From Bradyrhizobium cenepequi (GTDB lineage Bacteria; Pseudomonadota; Alphaproteobacteria; Rhizobiales; Xanthobacteraceae), in assembly GCF_020329485.1 (NCBI RefSeq), contig NZ_JAGKJI010000002.1, forward strand, positions 372,001-436,000: a stretch of DNA of 64,000 nucleotides, in the 5' to 3' direction. The position numbers were made by a program, and so were the translations under genes. Shown here piece after piece: positions 16,747-25,814 of the stretch (its first letter is position 1; each line of letters starts with the position of its first letter). The notes beneath the pieces are model-generated. The model saw nothing but the letters and a program-made list of their open reading frames with translations, did not search any database and was not told where the DNA came from.

Positions 16747-16818
16747 ATGATTTCGGCTTATTCGCAGATCGCGCGCCCCCGTCCGATGTTTGTGCTGGGT
16801 ATGTGGTCGCGCCGTTGA
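16747..16818 (+). CDS. possible 23-residue leader peptide upstream of the ABC exporter
   Basis: GGGGAG lies 6 bp before ATG 16747. The short frame reads MISAYSQIARPRPMFVLGMW then SRR and stop. It sits in the 310-bp spacer 16654-16963 before the ABC exporter, which otherwise shows nothing. The strong ribosome site is the only support; chance is possible. Confidence 0.3.
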   Translation: MISAYSQIARPRPMFVLGMWSRR

Positions 16819-16963
16819 CCGCCAGCGTTGATCGGGGCTGACGTCCCGGTCCTCCAAACCTTCCAACACTTTATTCAACGACACTTGCGTTGCGCGCTCT
16901 TGCGCCTTCGCGCGTCAATTCAGATGGAGCCGGCCTGCGCGGCGAGCGCGGCCGGATTGCGCC

Positions 16964-18766
16964 ATGACCGTTCAAGTCGACAAACGTCCCGCCGCGATCC
17001 GCGTCGTGATCCCGTTTGTATTCCGCCACTGGCTGAAGCAACCGTATCGCGCCACGACCGTGTTGGTCGGCTTTCTCGGCGCCACCGTCGCCGACCTTTT
17101 CATGCCGGTCTACTCCGGTCATCTGGTCGACGCGCTGACGCTCGGCACCTCGGACCAGGCAGCGCGACATGCGGCGATGGTCGCGTTCGGCGGCATCGTT
17201 GCGCTCGGCCTGTTGTCGATCATCCTGCGCTTTGCCGGGCTGCAGGCAATCGTGCCGTTCACGCTGACGACGATGTCGGATGTGGCGCGCGAGGCGTTCG
17301 CGCGGGTACAGCGGTTTTCGACCGACTGGCACGCCAATTCGTTCGCCGGCTCAACCGTGCGCAAGATCACCCGCGGCATGTGGGCGATCGACCTGCTCAA
17401 CGACACTGTCCTGATGGCGCTGTTGCCGTCGCTGTTGGTGCTGGTCGGCTCGATGATCCTGCTCGGGCTGCACTGGCCCGTGCTTGGCGCCGTGATCGGC
17501 GTTGGCGCGGTGATCTATGTTGCCATGACCGTCGTGCTCTCGGTGAATTATATTGCGCCGGCCGCGCGCATATCCAACGCCTGGGACACCAAGGTCGGCG
17601 GCACGCTGGCGGATGCGCTCACCTGCAACGCGGTGGTGAAGTCGTTCGGCGCTGAGACGCGCGAGGACACGCGGCTCGGCGGCGTCATCGGCCGCTGGCG
17701 CAGACGCGTGTCGCGAACCTGGCTGCGCTACAACGCCACCAACACGGCGCAGCTCGTGGTGCTGCTGTGCTTTCGCGCCTCGGTGATCGGCGGCGCCATC
17801 CTGCTATGGCTTGCCGGCCGCGCCTCGCCGGGCGACGTCACCTATGTGCTGACGAGCTATTACGTCATCCACGCCTACTTGCGCGACGTCGGCATGCACA
17901 TCAACAACCTTCAGCGTTCGGTGAACGACATGGAGGAGCTCGTCACCATCCATGGCGAGCCGCTCGGCATCGTGGATGCGCCTGATGCAGGGACGATCGA
18001 CGTCCAGGGTGGAAGGATCACGTTCGACAACGTTACCTTCCTCTACGGCGGACATCGCATACCGCTCTATGAGGGGTTGTCGATCGATATTCGCGCCGGC
18101 GAGCGCGTCGGCCTGGTCGGCAGGTCCGGCTCGGGCAAGACCACGTTCGTCAAACTGGTGCAGCGGCTCTATGACGTTTCGGGCGGGCGGATCCTGATCG
18201 ACGGCCAGGATATCGCGCACGCGACGCAGCAATCGCTGCGCAGCCAGATCGCGATCGTGCAGCAGGAGCCGATCCTGTTCCACCGTTCGCTGGCGGAGAA
18301 CATCGCCTATGGCCGGCCCGGCGCCAGCATGGCGGCGATCGAGCAGGCGGCGCGGCTGGCCAACGCGCATGACTTCATCCTGCGGCTGCCGAAGGGCTAC
18401 GGCACGCTGGTCGGCGAACGCGGTGTCAAACTGTCCGGTGGTGAGCGGCAGCGCGTCGCGCTGGCACGCGCGTTCCTCGCCGACGCGCCGATCCTGATCC
18501 TGGACGAGGCGACCTCGAGCCTGGATTCGGAATCGGAGGCACTGATCCAAGAGGCGATGGAGCGGCTGATGAGGGGCCGCACCTCGATCGCGATCGCGCA
18601 CCGGCTGTCGACGGTGCGCGGCATGGATCGCATCCTGGTGTTCGATCGCGGCGAGATCGTCGAGCAGGGCACCCATGCGGTGCTCACGGCGCGGCCGGGC
18701 GGCATCTATCGCAGCCTGTTCGAGCGGCAGGCGACCGAGTTCGGCCGCGTCACCGCGGCGGAGTAG
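16964..18766 (+). CDS. ABC exporter, fused membrane and ATPase domains
   Basis: A 600-residue half-transporter, probably a homodimer. The transmembrane domain (about 25-330) has six helices. The ATPase has Walker A GRSGSGKTT (386-394), signature LSGGERQRVALARAF (from 490), Walker B LILDEATSSLDSESE (from 511) and the H-loop IAIAHRLSTV. It belongs to the MsbA/MDR-like group. The substrate is not evident. ATG 16964 follows a Gly/Ala-rich non-coding stretch. The 3' end overlaps the convergent EamA gene by 17 bp. Confidence 0.9.
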   Translation: MTVQVDKRPAAIRVVIPFVFRHWLKQPYRATTVLVGFLGATVADLFMPVYSGHLVDALTLGTSDQAARHAAMVAFGGIVALGLLSIILRFAGLQAIVPFTLTTMSDVAREAFARVQRFSTDWHANSFAGSTVRKITRGMWAIDLLNDTVLMALLPSLLVLVGSMILLGLHWPVLGAVIGVGAVIYVAMTVVLSVNYIAPAARISNAWDTKVGGTLADALTCNAVVKSFGAETREDTRLGGVIGRWRRRVSRTWLRYNATNTAQLVVLLCFRASVIGGAILLWLAGRASPGDVTYVLTSYYVIHAYLRDVGMHINNLQRSVNDMEELVTIHGEPLGIVDAPDAGTIDVQGGRITFDNVTFLYGGHRIPLYEGLSIDIRAGERVGLVGRSGSGKTTFVKLVQRLYDVSGGRILIDGQDIAHATQQSLRSQIAIVQQEPILFHRSLAENIAYGRPGASMAAIEQAARLANAHDFILRLPKGYGTLVGERGVKLSGGERQRVALARAFLADAPILILDEATSSLDSESEALIQEAMERLMRGRTSIAIAHRLSTVRGMDRILVFDRGEIVEQGTHAVLTARPGGIYRSLFERQATEFGRVTAAE

Positions 18767-19700
18767 CCGCCGTCATTCGTGGTTCCGGGTTCGGCTCTTT
18801 GAGCCGTCCCGGAGCCACGGTCGACCCATAGCGCGTGCGCGCACTGATCGCAACCGTCGCCACCACCGCGGCGGCGAACAGCACGACCGGCAAGGTGATG
18901 GTCTCGCCGTTGAAGAGCGCGGCAAGCACGAAGGTGACGAAGGGCTGCAGCAGTTGGACCTGCGACACCCGCGCGATCCCGCCCATCGCCATGCCGGCAT
19001 TCCAGGCGAAGAAGCCGATCCACTGCGAGAACAGCGCGACGTAGAGCAGGCCAAGCCACGGCTTTAGCGAAATGTGCAGGGGATCGGCCGGCATGGTCAG
19101 CGCAGCCGCCGGCAGCGCGAACGGCAAGGCAATCACCAGCACCCAGCTGATGACTTCCCAGCCCGGCATCTCCGCGGTGAGCCGTCCGGAGAAGGCATAG
19201 CCAATGGCGGCGACCGCAACGGACGCGAACAGGAAGAGGTCGCCCGTCGACAGCGTGCCGCCGCCACCGCGCAGCGCAAAGGCGATCACCAGCGCGGCGC
19301 CCGCGGCCGCCGCGATCCAGAACAACGGCCGCGGCCGCTCGTGGGTGATGGCCACCGCCACCAGCGCGGTCGCGATCGGCAGCACGCCGAGCACGACGCC
19401 GCCATGCGAGGCGTCCACGCGCTGCATGCCCTCGGCCATCAGCAATGGAAACAGGATGGCGACGCAGAGCATGACCAGCGCAAGCTGCGGCCAGAGCGCC
19501 CTTCGCGGTAACGGCCGCCGCAACACGATCAGGAGCGCAAGCGAGCACAGGCCGGCAATCGCCGTGCGGACCGCGGTCAGCGCAATCGGGTCAATTTCCG
19601 CAACAGCAAGCCGCGTCGCCGGCAGCGTGCCGCCGAAGATCGCCATGCCGATGAAGCCCAGCAACAGGCCGAGACGTTCGCGCGAGGAGGACGAGGACAT
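18750..19700 (-). CDS. EamA/DMT-family permease
   Basis: 316 residues, ten predicted helices in two EamA repeats. The first starts LLLGFIGMAIFGGTLPATRL. The second contains ALRGGGGTLSTGDLFLFASV and VALFSQWIGFFAWNAGMAMG. It is an inner-membrane transporter of the drug/metabolite superfamily, with unknown substrate. Its stop lies inside the end of the convergent ABC exporter gene. Start ATG 19700 gives a short Ser-rich N terminus. Confidence 0.88.
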   Translation of the reverse strand: MSSSSSRERLGLLLGFIGMAIFGGTLPATRLAVAEIDPIALTAVRTAIAGLCSLALLIVLRRPLPRRALWPQLALVMLCVAILFPLLMAEGMQRVDASHGGVVLGVLPIATALVAVAITHERPRPLFWIAAAAGAALVIAFALRGGGGTLSTGDLFLFASVAVAAIGYAFSGRLTAEMPGWEVISWVLVIALPFALPAAALTMPADPLHISLKPWLGLLYVALFSQWIGFFAWNAGMAMGGIARVSQVQLLQPFVTFVLAALFNGETITLPVVLFAAAVVATVAISARTRYGSTVAPGRLKEPNPEPRMTAATPPR

Positions 19701-19773
19701 GATAGGCGTGGATAGCGGGTTTGCCGATCAGCGTACAGCAATCTACTCGGTGCATATGGCAGCCATGCGCGCG

Positions 19774-20430
19774 CTATCTCGGAGCAATTCCGCTGCACAC
19801 CAGTCCGATGCCGGACAGAAACAAAAGCCCGAGCACGATGTTTGTGAAATTCCGGTCGCTCAGCGCATGATAGATTCGCGCGCCGAGCCAGGCGCCGGCC
19901 ACCGTCGCCGGAAAGGTCAGGACCGCGAGCGCGAGGACTTCCTTGGTGACGAAGCCGGCGAAGGACTGGAGCAATAACGCCGTCGCCAGCACCGAAAAGT
20001 TGAAGGTCTGGAAGATCCCGCGGCGCTGCTCTTTATTCCAGCCGCGTACGCTGGCCCAAAGAATCGGTAGCGGGCCGGAGAGGCCAGCGAGGCCGCCGAG
20101 GATGCCGCCGGCAAATCCGATGGCGCCGTCGAAAGGCTTTCCGCCAAATTTGATCGCCATTGGCCTGCGTTGAAAATAGAGCGCGGTGGGAAAGATCAAC
20201 AGCAGCACGCCGATGGTCAGCTTGAAGGTGTTGGGATCGGCATGGGCGATCAGCCGCGTGCCGAGCGGCACCCCGGCGAGGCCGCCGAGCACAAAGGGCC
20301 AGACCAGCCTGAAATCGATCGAGCGCCAGATCGAGGGCAGGGTCGTGAGCTGGCCGACGACCGAGCAGATCAGGACCAAAGGCACGGCAATCGCAGGCGG
20401 TGCCACGTAAAGCCAGATTCCCAGCGCCAT
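19774..20430 (-). CDS. TauE/SafE-family sulfite/anion permease, probably frameshifted at its start
   Basis: 218 residues from ATG 20430, with about seven helices (PAIAVPLVLICSVVGQLTTL, FVLGGLAGVPLGTRLIAHAD, FAGGILGGLAGLSGPLPILW). Homologous coding clearly continues upstream in the same frame (ALLFVGAFAGGLVSGLAGFG), which is the conserved first helix of the family, but no ATG, GTG or TTG serves it. A frame with a natural start, MTGDSL from ATG 20519, runs into TAG at 20499-20501 just where the TauE frame would have to join. One missing base near 20500 explains both. Either a real frameshift, a sequence error or use of CTG as start. Confidence 0.8.
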   Translation of the reverse strand: MALGIWLYVAPPAIAVPLVLICSVVGQLTTLPSIWRSIDFRLVWPFVLGGLAGVPLGTRLIAHADPNTFKLTIGVLLLIFPTALYFQRRPMAIKFGGKPFDGAIGFAGGILGGLAGLSGPLPILWASVRGWNKEQRRGIFQTFNFSVLATALLLQSFAGFVTKEVLALAVLTFPATVAGAWLGARIYHALSDRNFTNIVLGLLFLSGIGLVCSGIAPR

Positions 20431-20578
20431 CAGCGCGGTGCCGAAGCCGGCGAGGCCGGAGACTAAGCCTCCCGCGAACGCGCCGACAAACAGCAGCGCT
20501 AGAGCGAATCCCCCGTCATCGTCTTGTTCTCATTGTCATTGGCCCGACGTTTACACGACGAGCCCGGCAGGTGGCTTC

Positions 20579-20621
20579 CAAAAAATGGCGAGGGGTCCGG
20601 CGTGTTTGCGCCGAACCCCTC
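20579..20621 (-). terminator. rho-independent terminator of rnpB
   Basis: On the minus strand GAGGGGTTCGGCG and CGCCGGACCCCTC pair around a short loop (20590-20621), followed 4 nt later by TTTTTT. It lies about 65 bp beyond the 3' end of the RNase P RNA. Confidence 0.8.
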
Positions 20622-20635
20622 ATTTGGTCCATCAA

Positions 20636-20683
20636 GACGCGTTTTCTTCGAACCGAAAACCCACTTCGCTTGAAAACGCTTTA
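20636..20683. repeat. short GCGTTTTC/GAAAACGC intergenic repeat
   Basis: GCGTTTTC at one end and GAAAACGC at the other enclose a GCGAAGTGGGTTTTCGGTTC-like core (minus strand). From memory this type of element is scattered through Bradyrhizobium genomes. It lies between rnpB and its terminator. Confidence 0.5.
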
Positions 20684-20684
20684 G

Positions 20685-21112
20685 GACATCAGCCGGCCTG
20701 TAAGCCGGGTTCTGTAGGGCACCATTCTCGCGAATGGTACGTGACGGCCATTCCTCTGGGGCCATCCTCGCAGATGGCCTCGAGCAACCTACCCGGACGG
20801 CGGGCCTGACATCGCCCTGCAGCGTTATCGCTTGCGCGAACAGCCTGCGTTGCCGTCCCTATTCGGTTTTGCTCCCGGTGGGGTTTGCCATGCCGTCTCC
20901 GTTGCCGGAAACGCGGTGCGCTCTTACCGCACCTTTTCACCCTTGCTGCCCCTCCCGCTAGGGTGGGGGAAGCGGTTCGTTCTCTGTGGCACTTTCCCTG
21001 GGGTTGCCCCCGCCGGACGTTATCCGGCACCGCATGTCGATGGAGCCCGGACTTTCCTCCCCCGCGGCCTTTCGGCGCTTGCGGGAGCGGCCGTCCGGCC
21101 GACTGACGTCCA
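20685..21112 (-). ncRNA. rnpB: RNase P RNA (class A)
   Basis: Catalytic RNA that trims tRNA 5' ends. On the minus strand the 5' part has GGAGGAAAGTCCGGGCTCC (P4/CR-I region), then GATAACGTCCGGCGGGGGCA. The 3' part has AGAACCCGGCTTACAGGCCG, which is near-invariant. The 5' end ACGTCAGTCGGCC pairs with GGCCGGCTGATGT at the 3' end, forming P1 and setting both limits. Length near 430 nt is normal for alphaproteobacteria. Confidence 0.95.
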
Positions 21113-21258
21113 TAGGCATGGGGGTTTGTAGCCGCAAGGTCAAGGCGAAAGCGGCCTGCGGAACCTTACCAAGATAAATTATCCTGAAGATGTCGTTTTG
21201 CGTGCGGCCCGCTCGACCGGCTGTCGGCGATCCAGCCGATGAAAAAGGAGATTTCGTG

Positions 21259-21609
21259 ATGCAGTATCTGTTGATGATCTATCAGAACGAGGTCGAGTAC
21301 GCGAAACTCGACGCGGCAACGAGCCAGAAGATGATGGAGGAATACGGCAAGTTCACCCAGTCCATCATCCAGAGCGGCAACTTCAAGGCTGGAGACCGAC
21401 TGCGACCCACGACCACCGCAACCACCGTGCGCGTGCGCGACGGCAAGACGCTGACCACGGATGGCCCGTTCGCGGAGACGCGCGAGCAACTCGGGGGCTA
21501 TTATCTGATCGAAGCGAAGGACCTCGACACGGCGCTCGCGATTGCCGCGCGCATCCCGAGCGCGAGGCTCGGCGCGATCGAGGTGCGGCCGATCTGGGTA
21601 TATGATTGA
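21259..21609 (+). CDS. YCII-related DGPF-domain protein, partner of the ECF42-type sigma factor
   Basis: 116 residues. A YCII fold starts MQYLLMIYQNE and carries the DGPF signature at TTDGPFAETREQLGGYYLIE. AAAGGAG lies 8 bp before ATG 21259; GTG 21256 is directly adjacent. DGPF proteins are the conserved neighbours of ECF42 sigma factors, and the gene directly upstream of the sigma gene here fits. Whether it senses a ligand or is only a target gene is unknown. A small hairpin repeat separates it from the sigma gene. Confidence 0.88.
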   Translation: MQYLLMIYQNEVEYAKLDAATSQKMMEEYGKFTQSIIQSGNFKAGDRLRPTTTATTVRVRDGKTLTTDGPFAETREQLGGYYLIEAKDLDTALAIAARIPSARLGAIEVRPIWVYD

Positions 21610-21623
21610 GTGTCTCTCACCAG

Positions 21624-21667
21624 CGTCATTCCGGGATGCGCCGTGAGGCGCAGGCCCGGAACGACGA
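21624..21667. repeat. short palindrome related to family A repeats
   Basis: GTCATTCCGGGATGCGCC and GGCGCAGGCCCGGAACGAC form an imperfect hairpin with a GTGA loop. It fills most of the 73-bp gap between the DGPF gene and the sigma gene. Confidence 0.6.
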
Positions 21668-21682
21668 CGAGCAGTTCACCAG

Positions 21683-22918
21683 ATGACTCCAACCCAGATC
21701 GAAAAGATCTTTCGCGACGAGGCGAGCCGGGCGCTGGCGACGTTGATCCGTCTCGTCGGTGATTTCGATCTGGCGGAGGACGCCTTGCAGGAGGCGTTCG
21801 CGGTGGCGCTGGAGCGCTGGTATGCGGGTGAACTGCCGCAAAACCCGCGGGCGTGGCTCGTCAATGTCGGACGCAACAAGGCGATGGATCGCATCCGCCG
21901 CAACGTTGTATTTCGCGGCAAGCAGCAGGAGCTGACGCACGAACTCCTGCTCAACGCGTCCGCGCCTTCCGAACTCGTCGATGCCACGCTCAACGACGAC
22001 ATGCTGCGGCTGATTTTCACCTGCTGCCATCCATCCTTCGCCGATGAGGTGCAGATCGCGCTGACGCTGCGCACGGTCTGCGGCCTCTCAACGGCGCAGG
22101 TCGCGCGCGCCTTCCTCATCAGTGAGGACGCGATGGCGCAACGGCTGTTGCGCGCAAAGCAGAAGATCCGCCTGGCCGGCATTCCCTATGAGGTGCCGGA
22201 GCGCGAGGCGCTGGAGCCGAGGCTGCGCGGCGTGCTGGCGGTGATCTATCTCGTCTTCACCGAAGGTTATGCGGCGACCTCCGGCGAGGACTTGATGCGC
22301 CCGGATCTGGCGCGCGAGGCGATCCGGCTGGCGCGGCTGATCGATGCATTGATGCCCGCCCGCGGGGAGATCAAGGGGCTCTTGGCATTGATGCTGCTGC
22401 ACGACGCGCGCCGCGCCGGCCGCGCGACCGCGCACGGCGATATCGTGCTATTGGAGGAGCAGGACCGCTCGCTGTGGGACTATCGCCAGATCGCCGAAGG
22501 CTTGCGATTGGTGGAGGAAGCACTGCGGATGCCCGGGCGGCCGCAATCCTACGCCGTGCAGGCCGCGATCGCGGCGCTGCATGTGCGTGCGCCGAGCTAT
22601 AAAGACACCGACTGGCCGCAGATCGCCGGGCTCTATGAGGTGCTGCTCCGCATCAGCCCGTCGCCGGTGATCGAGCTGAACCATGCCGCGGCGGTGTCGA
22701 TGGTCGACGGCCCGGCGCGGGCGCTCGACCTGATCGACGCGCTGGAAGCGCGCGGCAGCCTGAAAGGCTACGAATTGCTGCCGGCGGTCCGCGCCGATCT
22801 GCTCCGCCGCCTCGGTCGCCACGACGCCGCGCGTGAAGCGTATCTGGCAGCAACCGCCGCGACGCAACTGGAGCCGCTGCGACGGCTCTACGCGCGGCGC
22901 ATCGCGGAGATGGGTTGA
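21683..22918 (+). CDS. ECF-type RNA polymerase sigma factor with long C-terminal extension (ECF42-like)
   Basis: 411 residues, about twice the length of a simple ECF factor. Sigma-2 shows [20 protein letters not shown] and [20 protein letters not shown]. Sigma-4 shows [20 protein letters not shown] followed by [17 protein letters not shown]. From about 180 on it is helical and TPR-like ([40 protein letters not shown]). In ECF42 proteins this extension replaces a classical anti-sigma and controls activity. No anti-sigma gene is adjacent, consistent with this class. Promoter targets unknown. Confidence 0.9.
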   Translation: MTPTQIEKIFRDEASRALATLIRLVGDFDLAEDALQEAFAVALERWYAGELPQNPRAWLVNVGRNKAMDRIRRNVVFRGKQQELTHELLLNASAPSELVDATLNDDMLRLIFTCCHPSFADEVQIALTLRTVCGLSTAQVARAFLISEDAMAQRLLRAKQKIRLAGIPYEVPEREALEPRLRGVLAVIYLVFTEGYAATSGEDLMRPDLAREAIRLARLIDALMPARGEIKGLLALMLLHDARRAGRATAHGDIVLLEEQDRSLWDYRQIAEGLRLVEEALRMPGRPQSYAVQAAIAALHVRAPSYKDTDWPQIAGLYEVLLRISPSPVIELNHAAAVSMVDGPARALDLIDALEARGSLKGYELLPAVRADLLRRLGRHDAAREAYLAATAATQLEPLRRLYARRIAEMG

Positions 22919-22925
22919 TCGCGCT

Positions 22926-23060
22926 ACCTCCCACCTCCCCTTGAAAAGGGGAGGTCGGTTTGCGCTAAGCGGAAACCGGGTGGGGATCATCTCTCTCCAC
23001 GAGCACCTGTGCCCGCGGCTTGACCCCCATCCCAGCCTTCCCCCTTTTAGGGGGAAGGGG
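22926..23060. repeat. intergenic repeat, family E
   Basis: Starts CCTCCCCTTGAAAAGGGGAG, continues GGTCGGTTTGCG, and ends CGAGCACCTG ... GACCCCCATCCCA ... CCTTCCCCC with a final GGGGGAAGG hairpin arm. The same order of landmarks recurs at 55386-55521. Confidence 0.75.
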
Positions 23061-23086
23061 TTCGAGCTTCGTTGCGGAGACAGTGC

Positions 23087-23869
23087 CTAATTCGCCGCAA
23101 CCGTCGCCGCCTCAGGCGGCAGGCTTGCCAGCAGCGCGTGCAGCGTGGCCATGGTCGATTGATCGGCAATGCCGTCGACGCGCGCCTGGCGGAAATGGCG
23201 CTGGAAGGCGGTGACGACGTCCATGGTGGGGCCGTCGAACTGGCCGGTGGTCGGGATGTTGTAGCCGTAGCGGGCGAATGCCTGCTGCATGCTGGTGACG
23301 TTGTCGTTGATCGCGCCGAGCTGGAGCGTATCCCCGCGCACGATTGGCGCAGGCTGGACCCAGTGCCCGACGCCGGAATTGGCCAGCGAATGCCACGGGA
23401 ACTTTTCGCCGGGATCCTTCTTGCGCGCCGGCGCCACGTCGGAATGGCCGAGCACGCGGTGCGAGGGCACGTTGCGGCGGAGCATGATGCCGCGGCACAG
23501 CGCGATCACTGCTGCGATCTGGCGCAGCGGAAAATCCGGATAGCCCCAGTCGTGGCCGCGGTTGATGATCTCGATGCCGATTGAGCAGGAATTGATGTCC
23601 TGTTCGCCGGCCCAACAGGACACGCCGGCATGCCAGGCGCGCTTGCTCTCCGACACGCATTGCACGATGCGGCCATCCTCCAGCACGATGTAATGCGCAG
23701 AGACCTCGGTGCCGGCGGTGCAGAGCTGCGCGATGGCGCCTTCGACGTCGGGCATGCCGGTGTAGTGCAGCACGATCATGTCGGGCTGCCGGTTGTTGGC
23801 GCGCTCGCCGAAATTCACCGACGGGATGACGTCGGAGACGATCGAGGAATCCGGGGTAAAGGTCTTCAT
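23087..23869 (-). CDS. N-acetylmuramoyl-L-alanine amidase (Amidase_2) with peptidoglycan-binding domain
   Basis: 260 residues from ATG 23869 (MKTFTPDSS); an in-frame ATG at 23956 would add a basic leader of 29 residues. It cleaves the MurNAc-L-Ala bond of peptidoglycan. The zinc amidase domain shows IVLHYTGMPDVEGAIAQL, AWHAGVSCW, NSCSIGIEIINRGHDWGYPD and VLGHSDVAPARKKDPGEKFP, which is AmiD/AmpD-like. The C terminus has a helical PG_binding_1 domain (MQQAFARYGYNIPTTGQFDG). No signal peptide is clear from the shorter start, so a cytoplasmic recycling role is possible. Divergent from the dcw cluster. Confidence 0.9.
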   Translation of the reverse strand: MKTFTPDSSIVSDVIPSVNFGERANNRQPDMIVLHYTGMPDVEGAIAQLCTAGTEVSAHYIVLEDGRIVQCVSESKRAWHAGVSCWAGEQDINSCSIGIEIINRGHDWGYPDFPLRQIAAVIALCRGIMLRRNVPSHRVLGHSDVAPARKKDPGEKFPWHSLANSGVGHWVQPAPIVRGDTLQLGAINDNVTSMQQAFARYGYNIPTTGQFDGPTMDVVTAFQRHFRQARVDGIADQSTMATLHALLASLPPEAATVAAN

Positions 23870-24002
23870 GTCGGCGATGGCCCTGGGAACGGGAAGGGCG
23901 CGTTGACGTTTCGAATCAGCAGACGTGAACGAACCAAGCGACATCCCAAATCTCAAACCCGGCGGCAGAACGGCAGTCTTGCAATTTCCGGACAGCCTTC
24001 AA

Positions 24003-24019
24003 TTTACTATTCCTTTACC
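24003..24019 (+). promoter_or_regulatory. CtrA-like site in the amidase/rsmH spacer
   Basis: TTTA-CTATTCC-TTTACC, one mismatch per half from TTAA-N7-TTAA(CC). It lies in the 547-bp divergent spacer 23870-24416, which otherwise holds no credible gene. In particular no mraZ is seen where many dcw clusters carry it. Confidence 0.35.
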
Positions 24020-24416
24020 CTGCCACGGGCGCAATCATATCGGCGCATATCCCGTGAATTCTAGCCCCGCCTTGTGGACGATGCGCACCGGCCGGTTCCA
24101 CCTGTGGCTCAAAAGCAAAATAAACCGTGAAGAATTCGGCAACGCTTTCTTAACGCTAAGTGCCGTTACTAAGTGGTGAATAGCCGAACCGGTATTTGAG
24201 GGACGGCCGAGGCCCGCTTGCGCGCGAAATCCCATGGCAGCCCAGCAAACTCCGGTCGGACATCAGGATTTGCGGCCTGATATGGGAACCGGCGCGTGCT
24301 CCGTGCCGCGGCCGCTCGGCCGGGACCGCGGTGTGACGCGCAACCATTCGAGGCGCCATGGGCTGGTCCGTGTCCAGTTTCGATCCCGTACGTCGGACGA
24401 TCTTGGGAACCGGCGC

Positions 24417-25409
24417 ATGATGCCTCTTGCGCCCCATGTCTCCGTGCTCGGCCGCGAGGCGGTCGAGATGCTGAATCCGCGGGACGGCGGCATCTACGTT
24501 GATGCCACCTTCGGCGCCGGCGGCTATAGCCGCCTGATCCTTGCCGTGCCTGGAACCCGCATCATCGGTATCGACCGCGACCGCTCGGCGATCGCGGGCG
24601 GTTTCGATCTGGTGGACCGTGCCGATGGCCGGCTGACGCTGGTTGAGGACCGCTTTTCCAATCTCGCCGACGTCTGTGCGGCCCAGGGCGTCGAGACCAT
24701 CGACGGCGTGGTGATGGACATCGGCGTCTCCTCGATGCAACTCGACCAGGCCGCGCGTGGCTTCTCGTTCCGCCTGGCGGGCCCGCTCGACATGCGGATG
24801 GGGCACGCGGGACCGACCGCGGCGGACGTGATCGCAACTGCATCCGAGCGCGACCTTGCCGACATCATCTATCTCTTCGGCGAGGAACGGCACTCGCGCG
24901 CGGTGGCGCGCGCAATCGTTGCCGCGCGCAAGGAAGCGCCGATCACGACGACGCAGGCGCTGGCCGACCTCGTCGCCAGGGTTGTCCGTTCCAAGCCGAA
25001 CGAGATCCATCCGGCGACGCGGACGTTTCAGGCGCTGCGCATCTTCGTCAACGAAGAGCTCGACGAATTGCAGCAAGCGCTCAGCGCCGCCGAGCGCTTG
25101 CTGAGAGCGGGCGGTCGCTTGGTGGTGATTTCCTTCCACTCGCTGGAGGACCGCATTGTCAAGAATTTCTTCGCCGAGCGCGGCAAGGCGGCCAGTGGTT
25201 CACGGCACCTGCCCGCGGTCGCGCAGGCGGTGCCCAGCTTCAAGATATTGACAAAACGTCCGCTGATTCCGTCCGAGGACGAGATCGCGGCCAATCCTCG
25301 CGCGCGATCGGCCAAATTGCGCGCTGCCGAGCGTACGGATGCACCGCCGCATGCCGAGGGTACGCCGCCGTCATGGCCGACGCTCGAACGTGTGATGAGG
25401 GGAGGCTAG
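24417..25409 (+). CDS. rsmH: 16S rRNA (cytosine-1402-N4)-methyltransferase RsmH (MraW)
   Basis: 330 residues from ATG 24417. Methylates N4 of C1402 of 16S rRNA with SAM. The SAM site is [12 protein letters not shown], followed by [31 protein letters not shown] and [14 protein letters not shown]. The family blocks [18 protein letters not shown] and [18 protein letters not shown] are also present. The frame is open back to 24234, but that extension is Arg-rich and unlike the family. First gene of the dcw cluster; ftsL follows after 3 bp. Confidence 0.95.
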   Translation: MMPLAPHVSVLGREAVEMLNPRDGGIYVDATFGAGGYSRLILAVPGTRIIGIDRDRSAIAGGFDLVDRADGRLTLVEDRFSNLADVCAAQGVETIDGVVMDIGVSSMQLDQAARGFSFRLAGPLDMRMGHAGPTAADVIATASERDLADIIYLFGEERHSRAVARAIVAARKEAPITTTQALADLVARVVRSKPNEIHPATRTFQALRIFVNEELDELQQALSAAERLLRAGGRLVVISFHSLEDRIVKNFFAERGKAASGSRHLPAVAQAVPSFKILTKRPLIPSEDEIAANPRARSAKLRAAERTDAPPHAEGTPPSWPTLERVMRGG

Positions 25410-25412
25410 CGC

Positions 25413-25814
25413 ATGCGCATCCTCCATTTCCTCGTGATCGGCTTCCTCGTGGTTTGTGCGGCCTATGTCTACCGCATCAAGATGGAATCGACGGCGCGCA
25501 CTGAGCGCGTGCTGCGGCTGAACGCGGAAATCCGCGAGCAGCGCGACGCGATCGCGGCCCTGCGCGCCGAATGGGCCAAGCTCGACTCGCCGATGAGATT
25601 GCAGGGGCTGGCCGAGCGTCATCTGGCGTTGAAGCCGCTCAATGCCAATCAATATGACTCGCTGAAGAATTTGCCCGAACGTCCGCCGAACTTCGCGCGG
25701 CCGGGCGCGCATGATCCGATTGGCGCGATGATCAACACCATCGAGGCCGCCGCTGACCAGGAGAGCGTGACCGGATCGGTACGAGAGCCGGCGCAGCAGG
25801 GAGATCAGCAATGA
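25413..25814 (+). CDS. ftsL: cell division protein FtsL
   Basis: 133-residue bitopic protein of the FtsQLB complex. A single N-terminal helix (ILHFLVIGFLVVCAAYVYRI) is followed by a coiled coil (about 28-60, RTERVLRLNAEIREQRDAIA) and a disordered tail. The sequence is weakly conserved, as usual for FtsL, and identity rests on size, topology and position between rsmH and ftsI. The start overlaps nothing, but its stop overlaps ftsI as ATGA. Confidence 0.88.
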   Translation: MRILHFLVIGFLVVCAAYVYRIKMESTARTERVLRLNAEIREQRDAIAALRAEWAKLDSPMRLQGLAERHLALKPLNANQYDSLKNLPERPPNFARPGAHDPIGAMINTIEAAADQESVTGSVREPAQQGDQQ

